Assembly (NCBI GenBank): GCA_963665185.2
Contig: CAXXPO010000018.1
Span: forward strand, 186,001-250,000
DNA: 64,000 bases
Direction of reading: 5' to 3'
Origin: G963665185 sp963665185
GTDB taxonomy: Bacteria; Desulfobacterota; Desulfovibrionia; Desulfovibrionales; Desulfovibrionaceae
A model generated the notes under the pieces. The model was not told the DNA's origin. It ran no database searches and worked only from the letters and a program-made list of their open reading frames with translations. Made by a program: the position numbers and the translations under genes. This document shows, piece after piece, positions 26,634 through 35,620 of the stretch. Positions within the stretch are counted from its first letter, which is position 1. Each line of letters starts with the position of its first letter.

Positions 26634-28310
26634 TTGGAAAAGGATATTTCGCAACCCGTTGTCCGGGAAAAAAGTTTGCTGTTCGAAGGGGTGGTTGACC
26701 CAGGGAGCAGGGGCAGCCGTCTTGACGCCTTTCTTGCATCGCGTCCCGAGCTCGCTGAGTATTCGCGTAGTCGCGTTCAGGAATGGATACGCGGTGGGCT
26801 TGCCCTGGTGCAGGGCAACGTGGTGAACAAGCCCAATACCAAGCTGGCAGTGGGGGATATGGTCCGTCTGTCGGGGCAGCCCAGGCAAACTCAGGCCCTG
26901 GCCGAGAAAGGGCGTTTGAACGTATTGTATTGCGATACGTATTTGGCGGTTTTGAACAAACCTGCGGGCTTGACGGTGCACCCTGCTCCCGGCGTGGAAC
27001 GGGGCACGCTGGTGAATTATCTGCTGCACCACTTTCCCGGATTGGAGGGGCTGGACCAGTGGCGTCCCGGTATTGTCCACAGGTTGGACAAGGACACTTC
27101 CGGGTTGATGGTTGTGGCCCTTACGGAACCTGTCCGCTTGGCTTTGCAACGGGATTTTTCCCAGCGCAACGTGAACAAGGTGTACTTGGCCCTGGTGCAT
27201 GGCGTTCCCCCGGAGCATGGAGAAATCAACGCATCCGTTGGGCGGCACCCAACCATCAAGACGCGTATGGCTGTTGTGCCAAAAGGCGGCCGTGATGCCT
27301 TGAGCCATTACGAGCGGCTTTGGACCGACCCGGAGCGCAATATATCTCTTCTGGCCGTCAAGATTTTTACTGGTCGGACGCATCAGATAAGGGTTCATCT
27401 TGACTACATCGGCCACCCCATTGCCGGAGACACGGTCTACGGACGGGGGATACAGAAAAAATGGGCGGGACGATTCCCTTTGGCTGCCCGGATTTCAAGA
27501 CGCCAGATGTTGCATGCGGCTCATCTGCATTTTTCCCACCCTGTTTTGGAGGAATCCATGGGATTTTCCTGTCTGCCGCCCAAGGATTTTATGCGATTGC
27601 CGCTGTTGATGCGCGGAAAATGTCAACAGGTGATTGTGGTGGGCATGCCGGGCAGTGGCAAGAGTTATCTGTCCGGTCTTTTGGAAGAGCGGGGCATACC
27701 TGTTTTTAGTTCGGACAAGGCCGTGGCCGAGCTGTATGCACCGGGCGCGGATTGCTGGAACATGTTGCGGGGGCGGTTCGGAGAGCGTTTTGTGCCGGAC
27801 GGGACTGTCCCGGTGGACAAGAACGCGCTGTTCAAGGCCATGGTTTCCGAGCCTGCATTGCGGCGTGAGGTCATGGACATGGTGCATCCGTTGGTGGAGC
27901 ACAGGCTGCGCGAATTCTGGGCCGCCCATGCGAACCGTCGATTGGCCGTGGCCGAAGTTCCTCTTTTCCTGGAGGGCGGTTGGCGCAAAAAGGAATTGGC
28001 TGATGTGGTCGTATGCGTGGACATGCCCGTGATTATCCGGCGAACCTATCTTGAGGATAAGCGGGGCGTGGACAGGGACATGGCCGCTATTTTGGATTCC
28101 TGGCAGTGGAGCCGGGAAGACAAGATTGCCGGCAGCGATATAGTGGTGGAGAATTCGGGCGATCCCGACCAGATACGGGAAGCGGCCGGACAGCTTCTAC
28201 GCACGCTGCAACGGCAGCGTGTACAGCAGGCGAGAGTGCTTGCCGAACGTTTGCGCCACCTTTGTTCTGAAAAGAACCTGCCCTTTTTGTCAAGGCAGGA
28301 CGCTTCATGA
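26634..28310 (+). CDS. Fused RluA/RluD-family pseudouridine synthase and dephospho-CoA kinase
   Basis: The 558-residue protein joins two enzymes. Residues 20-330 are an RluD-type pseudouridine synthase: an S4 RNA-binding domain (SRLDAFLA...SRSRVQEWIRGG), then GIVHRLDKDTSGLMV with catalytic Asp152 and FTGRTHQIRVHLDYIGHPIAGD. Residues 332-550 are CoaE: P-loop VVGMPGSGKSYLS, SSDKAVAELYAPG, and AEVPLFLEGGW. The second half phosphorylates dephospho-CoA as the last step of coenzyme A synthesis. The reading frame is continuous with no stop or restart signal at the junction. The start TTG at 26634 has GGGAG upstream. The rhomboid gene overlaps its stop. Confidence 0.9.
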   Translation: MEKDISQPVVREKSLLFEGVVDPGSRGSRLDAFLASRPELAEYSRSRVQEWIRGGLALVQGNVVNKPNTKLAVGDMVRLSGQPRQTQALAEKGRLNVLYCDTYLAVLNKPAGLTVHPAPGVERGTLVNYLLHHFPGLEGLDQWRPGIVHRLDKDTSGLMVVALTEPVRLALQRDFSQRNVNKVYLALVHGVPPEHGEINASVGRHPTIKTRMAVVPKGGRDALSHYERLWTDPERNISLLAVKIFTGRTHQIRVHLDYIGHPIAGDTVYGRGIQKKWAGRFPLAARISRRQMLHAAHLHFSHPVLEESMGFSCLPPKDFMRLPLLMRGKCQQVIVVGMPGSGKSYLSGLLEERGIPVFSSDKAVAELYAPGADCWNMLRGRFGERFVPDGTVPVDKNALFKAMVSEPALRREVMDMVHPLVEHRLREFWAAHANRRLAVAEVPLFLEGGWRKKELADVVVCVDMPVIIRRTYLEDKRGVDRDMAAILDSWQWSREDKIAGSDIVVENSGDPDQIREAAGQLLRTLQRQRVQQARVLAERLRHLCSEKNLPFLSRQDAS

Positions 28311-29032
28311 TACCGCTTCGAGACAGCATCCCCAATCTGCGGCCGTCCTATGCGGTCTGGGCCATCATGGCCCTGAATGCCGCTGTGTTTTTGTTTCAGC
28401 AGACCTTGAACAGGAATTCGGAAATTCAGGTGGCTTATCTGTTCGGAGTGGTGCCGGCCAGATACACCGGTCTTTTCGAGGCGTCATGGACCGGCAGTAC
28501 CCTGTGGGATATCCTGCCGTTTTTTACCTATATGTTTCTGCACGGCGGCTGGCTGCATTTCCTGCTGAATATGTGGGTTTTGTGGATATTCGCAGACAAC
28601 ATAGAAGATGTCATGGGCAGCGGCAGGTTCCTTCTCTTCTATCTGCTTTCCGGGTTGGCGGCCTTGGCCCTGCATATCTTCATCAACCCCTCATCCACCG
28701 TGCCCATTATCGGGGCGTCCGGGGCCATCGGCGGGGTTATGGGAGCGTATATTCTTCTTTATCCGCATGCCCGGATTGTGACTTTTATCCCCATTATCTT
28801 CATCCCGTATTTTATCGAGGTTCCCGCAGTGCTTTTTCTTGGTTTCTGGTTTGCCACCCAAATTCTTTCCGGGCTGGGCAGCCAGGTGGGATCCGGAGAC
28901 GGCGGGGTGGCTTTCTGGGCGCATGTGGGCGGCTTTCTGGCCGGCATGGGCATGTTGCGATATTTCAAACTTCCAGAACGTTGCGTGTACTGCTACAATC
29001 GGAGGCGCAAACGCTACGAGCAGCAGGACTGA
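28307..29032 (+). CDS. Rhomboid family intramembrane serine protease
   Basis: The 241-residue protein has about six membrane helices. The catalytic Ser lies in IIGASGAIGG (Ser138) and the His in FWAHVGGFLAG (His206). The conserved FTYMFLHGGWLHFLLNMWVLWIF motif on helix 2 is present. It cuts membrane proteins within the bilayer; the substrate is unknown. The ATG overlaps the stop of the rluD-coaE fusion (ATGA). A short Cys/Arg-rich cytoplasmic tail (CVYCYNRRRKRYEQQD) ends it. Confidence 0.9.
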   Translation: MIPLRDSIPNLRPSYAVWAIMALNAAVFLFQQTLNRNSEIQVAYLFGVVPARYTGLFEASWTGSTLWDILPFFTYMFLHGGWLHFLLNMWVLWIFADNIEDVMGSGRFLLFYLLSGLAALALHIFINPSSTVPIIGASGAIGGVMGAYILLYPHARIVTFIPIIFIPYFIEVPAVLFLGFWFATQILSGLGSQVGSGDGGVAFWAHVGGFLAGMGMLRYFKLPERCVYCYNRRRKRYEQQD

Positions 29033-29220
29033 CTTTTTTGAAACCGTGCAGATTTTGAAGTTGTGTCGATGTCGTCTTTTCAAAGTTGCCCGGTGCTTGC
29101 GCTTTGGCGGGAAAAAAAGCATAACAGCCGCCTCCGGGCGGCATGTTAGGGAAATCAGACCATAGCATGACATGGCATCAATGCCTGCGGGTTTCGTCCG
29201 GCATACCACGAGGCAATACT

Positions 29221-30006
29221 ATGCTTACAATCGAAAATCTTCACGTTTCCATAGGCGACAGGGAAGTGCTTTCGGGCCTTGATCTGCATATTCGCGAAGG
29301 GGAAACCTTTATTCTGTTCGGTCCCAACGGATCTGGAAAGACCAGTCTGCTTATGGCGCTCATGGGGTTTGACGCCTATCGCGTGACACAGGGGCGGATG
29401 ATCTTCAAAGGCGAGGACATCACCCACATGCCGGTGTTTGAGCGCGCCCGGCTCGGGCTGGGCATGTCGTTTCAGCGTCCTCCGACCATTCATGGTCTTA
29501 CCAACCGCAACATGGTTTCCATGTGTGCCAGAAACCATGAAGTGGATGTCGAGGAGTTGGCCCGCAAGGTCAACTTTGATCATTTTCTGGAACGCGATGT
29601 GAACGCGGGTTTTTCCGGGGGAGAAATCAAACGCAGTGAACTGCTGCAACTGTTGGCGCAAAAGCCGTCCCTGGTTCTTTTTGACGAGCCGGAATCCGGC
29701 GTGGACCTGGAAAACATGCAGCTTATCGGCAAGGTTGTGCGCAGCCTGTTGGACGGCGATGTGGAGCCGCGTCCCGATAAAAGCATGAAGGAGCTTAAGC
29801 GTGCCACGAAAACATCGGGGCTGATCATCACGCATACCGGATACATTCTGGACTACATCAATGCGGACCGGGGCAGGGTTCTGTATAACGGCCATCTGTG
29901 CTGTGAAGCCCGTCCCCGCGATATTTTGGAACACATCCGGCAGTACGGGTATCAGGAATGCGTTCGATGTCTGGGGAATGGTACGAACCTTGGAGGCTTG
30001 TCATGA
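29221..30006 (+). CDS. sufC: SufC-type ABC ATPase for Fe-S cluster assembly
   Basis: The 261-residue ATPase has Walker A GPNGSGKTS, SufC-like signature FSGGEIKRSELLQLL and Walker B LVLFDEPESGVDLENMQLIGK. The FSGGE-K-R-E and DEPESGVD patterns separate SufC from transport ATPases. It contains an insert of about 15 residues after SLLDGDVEP and a Cys-rich end (CCEARPRD, YGYQECVRCLG). The ATG at 29221 follows GAGG. It overlaps the sufB-type gene by four bases. The pair lacks sufS, sufU and sufE, as in minimal SUF-like systems. Confidence 0.85.
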   Translation: MLTIENLHVSIGDREVLSGLDLHIREGETFILFGPNGSGKTSLLMALMGFDAYRVTQGRMIFKGEDITHMPVFERARLGLGMSFQRPPTIHGLTNRNMVSMCARNHEVDVEELARKVNFDHFLERDVNAGFSGGEIKRSELLQLLAQKPSLVLFDEPESGVDLENMQLIGKVVRSLLDGDVEPRPDKSMKELKRATKTSGLIITHTGYILDYINADRGRVLYNGHLCCEARPRDILEHIRQYGYQECVRCLGNGTNLGGLS

Positions 30007-31163
30007 GCAATGTCGACCTTAGCCAGTTCGAATTTGAAGGCCATGGCAGCGAAGCTCTGGGCGATCTGCGCAAGTTGTCCGCCGAGGACAAGGAATCCCT
30101 GCTCATGTCGGGAGTGGATGCCGATGAAACCGGCCGAAGCGGATCTTTTTTGCATATGGACCATTCCGGGGCTTACTGCAATGTGAAGGATGAAGGCGTC
30201 GAAATTTTGGACATCAAGGATGCCCTGAAAAAATACGACGGACTTCCCGAATATTATTGGAAGCTTATCGATAAGGGCAAGGACGAGATCACCCTCAAGG
30301 CCAGCGAGGTGACCCATGGAGGGTACTTCATCCGGGCCAAGAAGGGGGCCAAGATTCAGGAGCCGGTACAGTCCTGCCTGTTTATCAAAGCCAACAAGAC
30401 CGGCCAGAGTGTGCACAATATCGTTATTGTCGAGGAAGACGCCGAGCTGCACATCATCACGGGCTGTGCGGTTTCTCCGCATACCAAGGGCAGTGCGCAT
30501 ATAGGTATTTCCGAATTCTATGTGAAAAAGGGCGGCAAACTGACCTTTACCATGATCCACAACTGGGGCGAGGACATTTCCGTCATTCCCCGCAGTGCGG
30601 GCATTGTGGAAGAGGGGGGCCAGCTTCTGAACAACTATGTTCTGCTCAAGCCGGTCAAGTACCTCCAGATGTACCCATCCATCATTCTGAACGGGCGCGA
30701 ATCCGTGGCCCGATTCAACTCCGTGGTGGTCGCGCCGGAAGGGTCGTATCTTGACATGGGAAACAAGGTGGTGCTCAACGCGCCCGACACACGGGCCGAG
30801 ATCATCGCCCGGACCATCACCACGGGGGGGACCATCATCAACCGTGGGCTCATCGAGGCAAACGAGGTTCCTGCCAAGGGGCATCTGGAGTGCAAAGGCC
30901 TTATTCTGGGCAAGGGGCGCATTCATGCCATTCCCGAACTGGACGGCACGGTGGAGGGCGTGGAGCTTTCCCACGAGGCCGCAGTGGGCAAGATCGCCAA
31001 GGAAGAGATCGAATACCTTATGGCTCGCGGTATGGACGAGGATGAAGCAACCTCGACCATTGTTCGGGGATTTTTGAATACAGATATCATGGGATTGCCG
31101 GAAAAATTGCGCAAGGCTGTGGACAAGCAGATTCAGGAGCTGGATGCCGGCAACGCCATGTAA
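30003..31163 (+). CDS. sufB: SufB/SufD-family Fe-S scaffold protein
   Basis: The 386-residue protein has the right-handed beta-helix core of SufB/SufD (QSVHNIVIVEEDAELHIITGCAVSP, AHIGISEFYVKKGGKLTFTMIHNW). The end of the core, RGLIEANEVPAKGHLECKGLILGKGRIHAIPELDG, is of SufB/D type. EDEATSTIVRGFLNTDIMGLP resembles the SufC-binding C-terminus. It should assemble Fe-S clusters with the SufC-type ATPase encoded just before. It is closer to short SufB than to SufD by eye, but the naming is uncertain. Confidence 0.85.
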   Translation: MSNVDLSQFEFEGHGSEALGDLRKLSAEDKESLLMSGVDADETGRSGSFLHMDHSGAYCNVKDEGVEILDIKDALKKYDGLPEYYWKLIDKGKDEITLKASEVTHGGYFIRAKKGAKIQEPVQSCLFIKANKTGQSVHNIVIVEEDAELHIITGCAVSPHTKGSAHIGISEFYVKKGGKLTFTMIHNWGEDISVIPRSAGIVEEGGQLLNNYVLLKPVKYLQMYPSIILNGRESVARFNSVVVAPEGSYLDMGNKVVLNAPDTRAEIIARTITTGGTIINRGLIEANEVPAKGHLECKGLILGKGRIHAIPELDGTVEGVELSHEAAVGKIAKEEIEYLMARGMDEDEATSTIVRGFLNTDIMGLPEKLRKAVDKQIQELDAGNAM

Positions 31164-31196
31164 CGGCAGTATCGGAATTTTAGTGGTTGTAAAAGA

Positions 31197-31232
31197 AGAG
31201 GCGGTCTTTCGAACGAAGACCGCCTCTTTTTA
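31197..31232 (+). terminator. Terminator after the suf pair, probably bidirectional
   Basis: AGAGGCGGTCTT pairs with AAGACCGCCTCT around a short loop, followed by five T. An A-rich stretch on the left allows use by the convergent eamA gene as well. Confidence 0.85.
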
Positions 31233-31259
31233 TCCAGTCGAAGTATTTGATTTTGGAAA

Positions 31260-32117
31260 TTATTCAAATCGTCTTACTTCCGCCACTCCCCGCAACGTGA
31301 CCGCGCCAATGACCACCATTCCGCCAATAATGGCCCATTGACCGGGAAATTCCCCATATCCCAGTGCCACCCAGATAGGGTTGAAAATCGGCTCCAAAGT
31401 CATGATAAGAATGGATTCCAACGCACCCAATCGTTTTATGCACCATATATAAAGGACCAGTGAGAATCCTTGCTGAACGACCCCCAGGTAGGCGAGCCCC
31501 AGCCAGCCATTGGCATCCGGCAGGCCGTGCAGCAGAAAAGGGATTCCAACCAAGGCTGTCAGGATGTGGCCGAGCATGACCGACTCTGCCGGAGAAGTGG
31601 ATTTTTGTGCCCGCATGCACAATGTGAAGGCCGCGTAGCAGATGCCTGTGCCTACTGCAACGAGATTCCCCCAAAGGCCGTTTGGCGAAAGCTTGTCCAG
31701 GAAAAACAGGACCATGCCGACTGTGGTTACCCCAATGAACAACCAATCCACGGGGCGGGTGCGTTCGCGTAGAAACAACGGGGCGAGCAAGGCCACATAG
31801 ATCGGTGCGGTATATGCCAACAAAATGGCGTTTGCCGAGGTGGTCAACTTTGTGGCAATCACATTGGTGATGAGCAATCCTGCATATCCCACGGCTGCTC
31901 CCAGCTGGGCGCGGCTCCAGGAAAATTTGAACCTGCCCTGTAGCAACAGAGCCAGGGTGAATGCGGAAATGGCACTGCGCATCCCGGTGATGAACATGGG
32001 ATTGCAATCGACAAGCTTGATGGCCAGTCCGCCCGAACTCCAGATGAGAGCGGTAACAGCCATGAGCAGGGCGGCCTTATTTTTATTCTGCAAGTGGGAT
32101 CCTGGTGTCGCACTCAA
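31260..32117 (-). CDS. EamA/DMT-family transporter
   Basis: The product has about ten hydrophobic segments in two EamA repeats (ALLMAVTALIWSSGGLAIKLV... and GNLVAVGTGICYAAFTLCMRAQ). The repeat ends LAYTAPIYVALLAPLFLRERTRPVDWLFIGVTTVGMVLFF and TLEPIFNPIWVALGYGEFPGQWAIIGG are typical. It exports or imports small metabolites; the substrate is unknown. No ATG precedes the first helix. I place the start at TTG 32117 (285 residues, the usual length); an in-frame TTG at 32234 would add 39 residues unlike the family. Confidence 0.8.
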   Translation of the reverse strand: MSATPGSHLQNKNKAALLMAVTALIWSSGGLAIKLVDCNPMFITGMRSAISAFTLALLLQGRFKFSWSRAQLGAAVGYAGLLITNVIATKLTTSANAILLAYTAPIYVALLAPLFLRERTRPVDWLFIGVTTVGMVLFFLDKLSPNGLWGNLVAVGTGICYAAFTLCMRAQKSTSPAESVMLGHILTALVGIPFLLHGLPDANGWLGLAYLGVVQQGFSLVLYIWCIKRLGALESILIMTLEPIFNPIWVALGYGEFPGQWAIIGGMVVIGAVTLRGVAEVRRFE

Positions 32118-32620
32118 TGAAAGATTTTGTATTTTGAATACACTGGCGTAGAGGCGTCCTCCTGCTGAAGCTGTGTAACCTTCTGAAAAAATATTTTGCG
32201 AGAAGGGGTCCTTTCCTTGAAAGAATTGTTGCAACAGCAGTCATCTATGGAACATCCTACACGTGTCGCATTCAATGAATAACACCGTATTTGCGGCTCC
32301 ACGACGCCGGAAGCGGCGTTGGCAAGGCAATCCTTCCGTGGAAGTGGAATTTCGGAATGACGATCATTTACGGAATATCACACGATGAAGCAAGCGGGGC
32401 GAAACGCGGAGCATACTTAAAATATTCTGTAGCGCAAAATCTGCCCGGCAAAGCTGATAGTCGTTGTCTGTCATTCGGGGGGGAGCTTGCGATGAAATAA
32501 AAAAAAATAAAAAAGTACTCTTGCAACATTGGACGCAAAGGATGGCATTGGGTATTCTCTGATGAAAATATTGATTGGGCTTGAAACTCAACGGATAGAA
32601 TGAACCTGGAGGGGGATTTG
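32118..32620. other. Intergenic region between divergent eamA and APC permease genes
   Basis: No convincing gene is seen here. There is a short hairpin at 32304-32319 (ACGCCG/CGGCGT) and an A-rich run at 32495-32520. The region should contain promoters for both flanking genes, but I see no clear -35/-10 pair. Part of it may belong to eamA if the upstream TTG is used. Confidence 0.5.
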
Positions 32621-34120
32621 ATGCAGGATACGAAAAAACAGATGGGGCTATTGGGGTTCTTTTCCATTACAGGCTCCATGATCATGACAGTCTACAGCTA
32701 TCCGGCGTTTGCATCGTCCGGATTTGCCTTGATCTTTTTTCTACTTTTTGCCGGTCTGCTGTACTTTGTGCCTACGGCGCTTATTTCCGCGGAAATGGCC
32801 ACGGGGGAGGGCTGGGAAGTCGGCGGCGTCTATACATGGTGTTCGGTCGCATTCGGGCGGCGCTGGGGATTCATGGCCATATTCCTGCAATGGCTGCAAA
32901 TTACCGTGGGCTTTGTGACCATGTTGTATTTTGTGGTCGGAGCGCTTTCCTATTTTTTCAACTGGCCGGCGCTTAATGAAAGCCCGCTTCTCAAGTTTCT
33001 TGCCGTCATGCTTTTGTTCTGGGGCGTGACCATGGCCAACATGCGGGGGACGGGCTTCACCGAACGTCTGTCCACCCTCGGCCTGCTGTTCGGCGTGTCC
33101 CTGCCTGCGCTCATCCTGGTGGTCCTGGCGATTGTTTATCTTGTCCAGGGCCATCCCGTGCATGTGAACATGAATTTCACATCGTTTTTTCCGGATTTTA
33201 CCAACATCCACACCATGGTCATTCTTGTGGCCTTTATTCTTTCCTACGCAGGCATCGAGGCTTCAGCGGTCCATGTCAACGAACTCAAAAACGCCCAACG
33301 CAACTATCCTTTGGCCATTATCATTCTGACCGTTTTCGCTATTGTGGTGAACATTCTCGGAGCCATGTCCATCGCCATTGTTATTCCGGCTGCGGACATC
33401 AATATGAGCGCCGGGGTGGTGCAGGCCTTTCAGGAACTTCTGAATATCTTCCATATGGGGTGGGCCGTGTATCCTATCGCCCTGCTGCTGGCCATGGGAG
33501 CCATTGCCGAAGTCAGCGCCTGGGTGGTTGGACCGTCGCACGGCCTGTACACTGCGGCCCTGGACGGCATTCTTCCTGCCTGCTTTAAAAAGAAGAATTC
33601 GAAAGATGTGCCGGTCAACCTCATTCTTGTGCAGGGCGTCGTGGTTACGGCTTGGGCGATCGTCCTCACCTTTGGCGGCGGAGGGTCCAACATGTCCTTT
33701 CTGCTGGCCATTTCCCTGACCGTTCTTACCTACCTTGTCATGTACGTGTTGTTGTTTCTTACCTATTTCAAACTCAAGACGGACCATGCCGACGTCAAGC
33801 GGTCCTTTGTTGTTCCCGGCGGCGAGAAGGGGCGGCAGATCATTCCTTTGGTAGGCTTGGGAATGGTGATTTTTTCGCTTATCGTGTCCTTTTTTCCTCC
33901 CTCCCAGATTGCTGAAGTCAATGACGGGACATATGAAACCATTCTGGTGATGGCCTTCATGGTGGTCCTTATTCTGCCGCATGTCATTTACGGAATGCGC
34001 AAGGACTCCAACAAGGAATCCTTTAGTCTGAGCAGGCTTGAATTCGGCCACCATAGAAACTGGTGGCATCCGAGGGGGCGCCACCCCTTTGAAGCGCGAA
34101 AGCATGATGATCATAAATAG
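32621..34120 (+). CDS. Amino acid permease, APC family (GadC-like)
   Basis: The 499-residue protein has about 12 membrane segments. The start of helix 1, GLLGFFSITGSMIMTVYSYPAFASSG, and ILSYAGIEASAVHVNELKNAQRNYPLA on helix 6 fit the glutamate:GABA antiporter branch of APC transporters. A His-rich cytoplasmic tail (HHRNWWHPRGRHPFEARKHDDH) could be a pH-sensing plug as in GadC, which is inference. I chose ATG 32621, five bases after GGAGGGGG; an ATG at 32600 lies before that site. No decarboxylase gene is adjacent. Confidence 0.82.
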   Translation: MQDTKKQMGLLGFFSITGSMIMTVYSYPAFASSGFALIFFLLFAGLLYFVPTALISAEMATGEGWEVGGVYTWCSVAFGRRWGFMAIFLQWLQITVGFVTMLYFVVGALSYFFNWPALNESPLLKFLAVMLLFWGVTMANMRGTGFTERLSTLGLLFGVSLPALILVVLAIVYLVQGHPVHVNMNFTSFFPDFTNIHTMVILVAFILSYAGIEASAVHVNELKNAQRNYPLAIIILTVFAIVVNILGAMSIAIVIPAADINMSAGVVQAFQELLNIFHMGWAVYPIALLLAMGAIAEVSAWVVGPSHGLYTAALDGILPACFKKKNSKDVPVNLILVQGVVVTAWAIVLTFGGGGSNMSFLLAISLTVLTYLVMYVLLFLTYFKLKTDHADVKRSFVVPGGEKGRQIIPLVGLGMVIFSLIVSFFPPSQIAEVNDGTYETILVMAFMVVLILPHVIYGMRKDSNKESFSLSRLEFGHHRNWWHPRGRHPFEARKHDDHK

Positions 34121-34146
34121 GTGCTGCGCCACATGAATGCATAAAC

Positions 34147-34182
34147 AAAAAGCCCGCCGGGAAATGTCCGGGCGGGCTTTTT
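34147..34182. terminator. Bidirectional terminator between APC permease and cheV
   Basis: AAAAAGCCCGCC (34147-34158) pairs with GGCGGGCTTTTT (34171-34182). A runs and T runs on both sides serve the two convergent genes. Confidence 0.88.
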
Positions 34183-34225
34183 GTTCATGTGAAGTGGTTG
34201 AGCCGGGATGGTCGCGGAAACCACA

Positions 34226-35197
34226 TTAGTGCAGCGTGGCTACTTCACGTTTGAGAAATGTGTCAGCGAGGTTGATAGCTTTGTCAGCCAGTTGGGCGAT
34301 TTCCGGTTTGGAGACCTGATCGTCGGCTCCGACTGTTTTGCCTTTGTGGCGCAGGCTTTCCGTGATGAGTGAGGAAAAAAGAATCACTGGGATATGTCGG
34401 AGTTCCTGATCTTCCTTTATTTTCCGGGTCAGGGTGTGGCCGTCCATGACAGGCATTTCAATGTCGGTGACCACCACGTGGACGAAATCACTCAGCGGTT
34501 GTCTGGTGGTTGCTGCAAGTTCCTTGTACTCCAGAAGTTGGTTCCAGGCTTTTTGTCCATTGATGGTGCGTACCACGTCAAATCCCGCTTTTTCCAGGGA
34601 ACTGCCGATCATGTGGCGGATCATGGTGGAATCATCCGCAATAACGGTTTTGTAGGTGAAATCCGCATTGGAAATAATGGAGCCGTCTAATTCGCGCAGT
34701 CCTAATTCCGGGTTGAGATCACTGACGATGCGTTCCATGTCCAGAATGAAGACCACCCTGTCTTCAATGCGGACCACGCCGGTTATGCAGTCCTGGGAAA
34801 AATGCTGCACCTGCTTGGAAGGCGGTTCTATCTGCTCCCAGCTCAGGCGGTGGATCCGGGTGACTCCGGAAACCAGGAAGGCGTTGACCACATTGTTGAA
34901 CTCCGTGACGATAACCTTGTCCACGCCGTTGCGTTTGGATTTTTTGCCCAACCATGTGGACAGGTCTACCAGGGGAATGACCTTGTTCCGCAGGTTGAAG
35001 GTGCCCAGAATGCTGCCATGCCGCAGTTGTGGCATCTCGGTGACGCGTGGTTCGCGGATGATTTCCAGTACCTTGGCGACGTTGACTCCATAGTAGCCGG
35101 TGTAGATTTTGCCGTCGGCAATCAGTTCATCAATGAAGAACTCGACGATTTCCAGCTCGTTCGTGCCGGTCTCAAGAAGAATGTTGTTTTGCGACAT
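34226..35197 (-). CDS. cheV: Chemotaxis protein CheV (CheW-receiver fusion)
   Basis: The 323-residue protein has a CheW domain (about residues 15-170: YYGVNVAKVLEIIREP, GTFNLRNKVIPLVDLSTWLG) and a receiver domain (VIADDSTMIRHM, VVVTDIEMPVMDGHTL with the phospho-Asp, VILFSSLITESLRHKGKTVGADDQVSKP with the Lys). It couples chemoreceptors to CheA and may tune adaptation by phosphorylation. It stands alone here; the chemoreceptor at 53-55 kb is a possible partner. Confidence 0.92.
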   Translation of the reverse strand: MSQNNILLETGTNELEIVEFFIDELIADGKIYTGYYGVNVAKVLEIIREPRVTEMPQLRHGSILGTFNLRNKVIPLVDLSTWLGKKSKRNGVDKVIVTEFNNVVNAFLVSGVTRIHRLSWEQIEPPSKQVQHFSQDCITGVVRIEDRVVFILDMERIVSDLNPELGLRELDGSIISNADFTYKTVIADDSTMIRHMIGSSLEKAGFDVVRTINGQKAWNQLLEYKELAATTRQPLSDFVHVVVTDIEMPVMDGHTLTRKIKEDQELRHIPVILFSSLITESLRHKGKTVGADDQVSKPEIAQLADKAINLADTFLKREVATLH

Positions 35198-35412
35198 ATC
35201 CCCACCCCGGAGTTGAGTCTATTCGGACGATTTCCAGCCGATGGGATGCTACCATGGGCGATGTGGCGCTGAAGCGTCACACGTATTGCATTTTGGGGGC
35301 ATTGCGTTTAGGCTACCACCTTCTTTATGGTGCGAACGGACGCCTGAAAAACGAGCGCGAGCGCTGAAGAGCTCTTTTTTTTCATGATTTTAAAAAGAAT
35401 TGCAAAACCTTC

Positions 35413-35441
35413 TTGACAACTACATGGGGTGCTGCTAGTTC
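35413..35441 (+). promoter_or_regulatory. Candidate promoter of tRNA-Val
   Basis: TTGACA (35413-35418) is followed after 17 bases by TAGTTC. The spacing and the distance of about 20 bases to the tRNA are right, but the -10 match is poor. Confidence 0.45.
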
Positions 35442-35463
35442 ATCACTCCTCCCACGGGAGAAA

Positions 35464-35538
35464 AGGCGCGTAGCTCAGGGGGAGAGCACTTGCTTGACAC
35501 GCAAGGGGTCAGGAGTTCAAATCTCCTCGTGCCTACCA
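35464..35538 (+). tRNA. tRNA-Val (anticodon GAC)
   Basis: All arms fold. The acceptor AGGCGCG pairs with CGTGCCT (one G-U). The D stem is GCTC/GAGC, the anticodon stem CTTGC/GCAAG with loop TTGACAC, and the T stem AGGAG/CTCCT with TTCAAAT. The anticodon GAC is at 35496-35498. CCA is encoded (35536-35538). Confidence 0.93.
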
Positions 35539-35553
35539 TCCGGAAAGGTTGGA

Positions 35554-35579
35554 GGGAGGCTGTATAGCCTCCCTTTTTT
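35554..35579 (+). terminator. Terminator after tRNA-Val
   Basis: GGGAGGCT (35554-35561) pairs with AGCCTCCC (35566-35573) over a four-base loop and is followed by six T. It lies between the tRNA and thrS, so it could also act as a leader attenuator for the thrS operon. Confidence 0.8.
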
Positions 35580-35620
35580 CTTTATTTGGTCCCGTTCAGT
35601 TTTTTACGGAGCTTGATACA

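Noticed and set aside
32291..32500. Short open frame of 69 codons before the APC permease
   Set aside because: No ribosome site and no motif; treated as intergenic.
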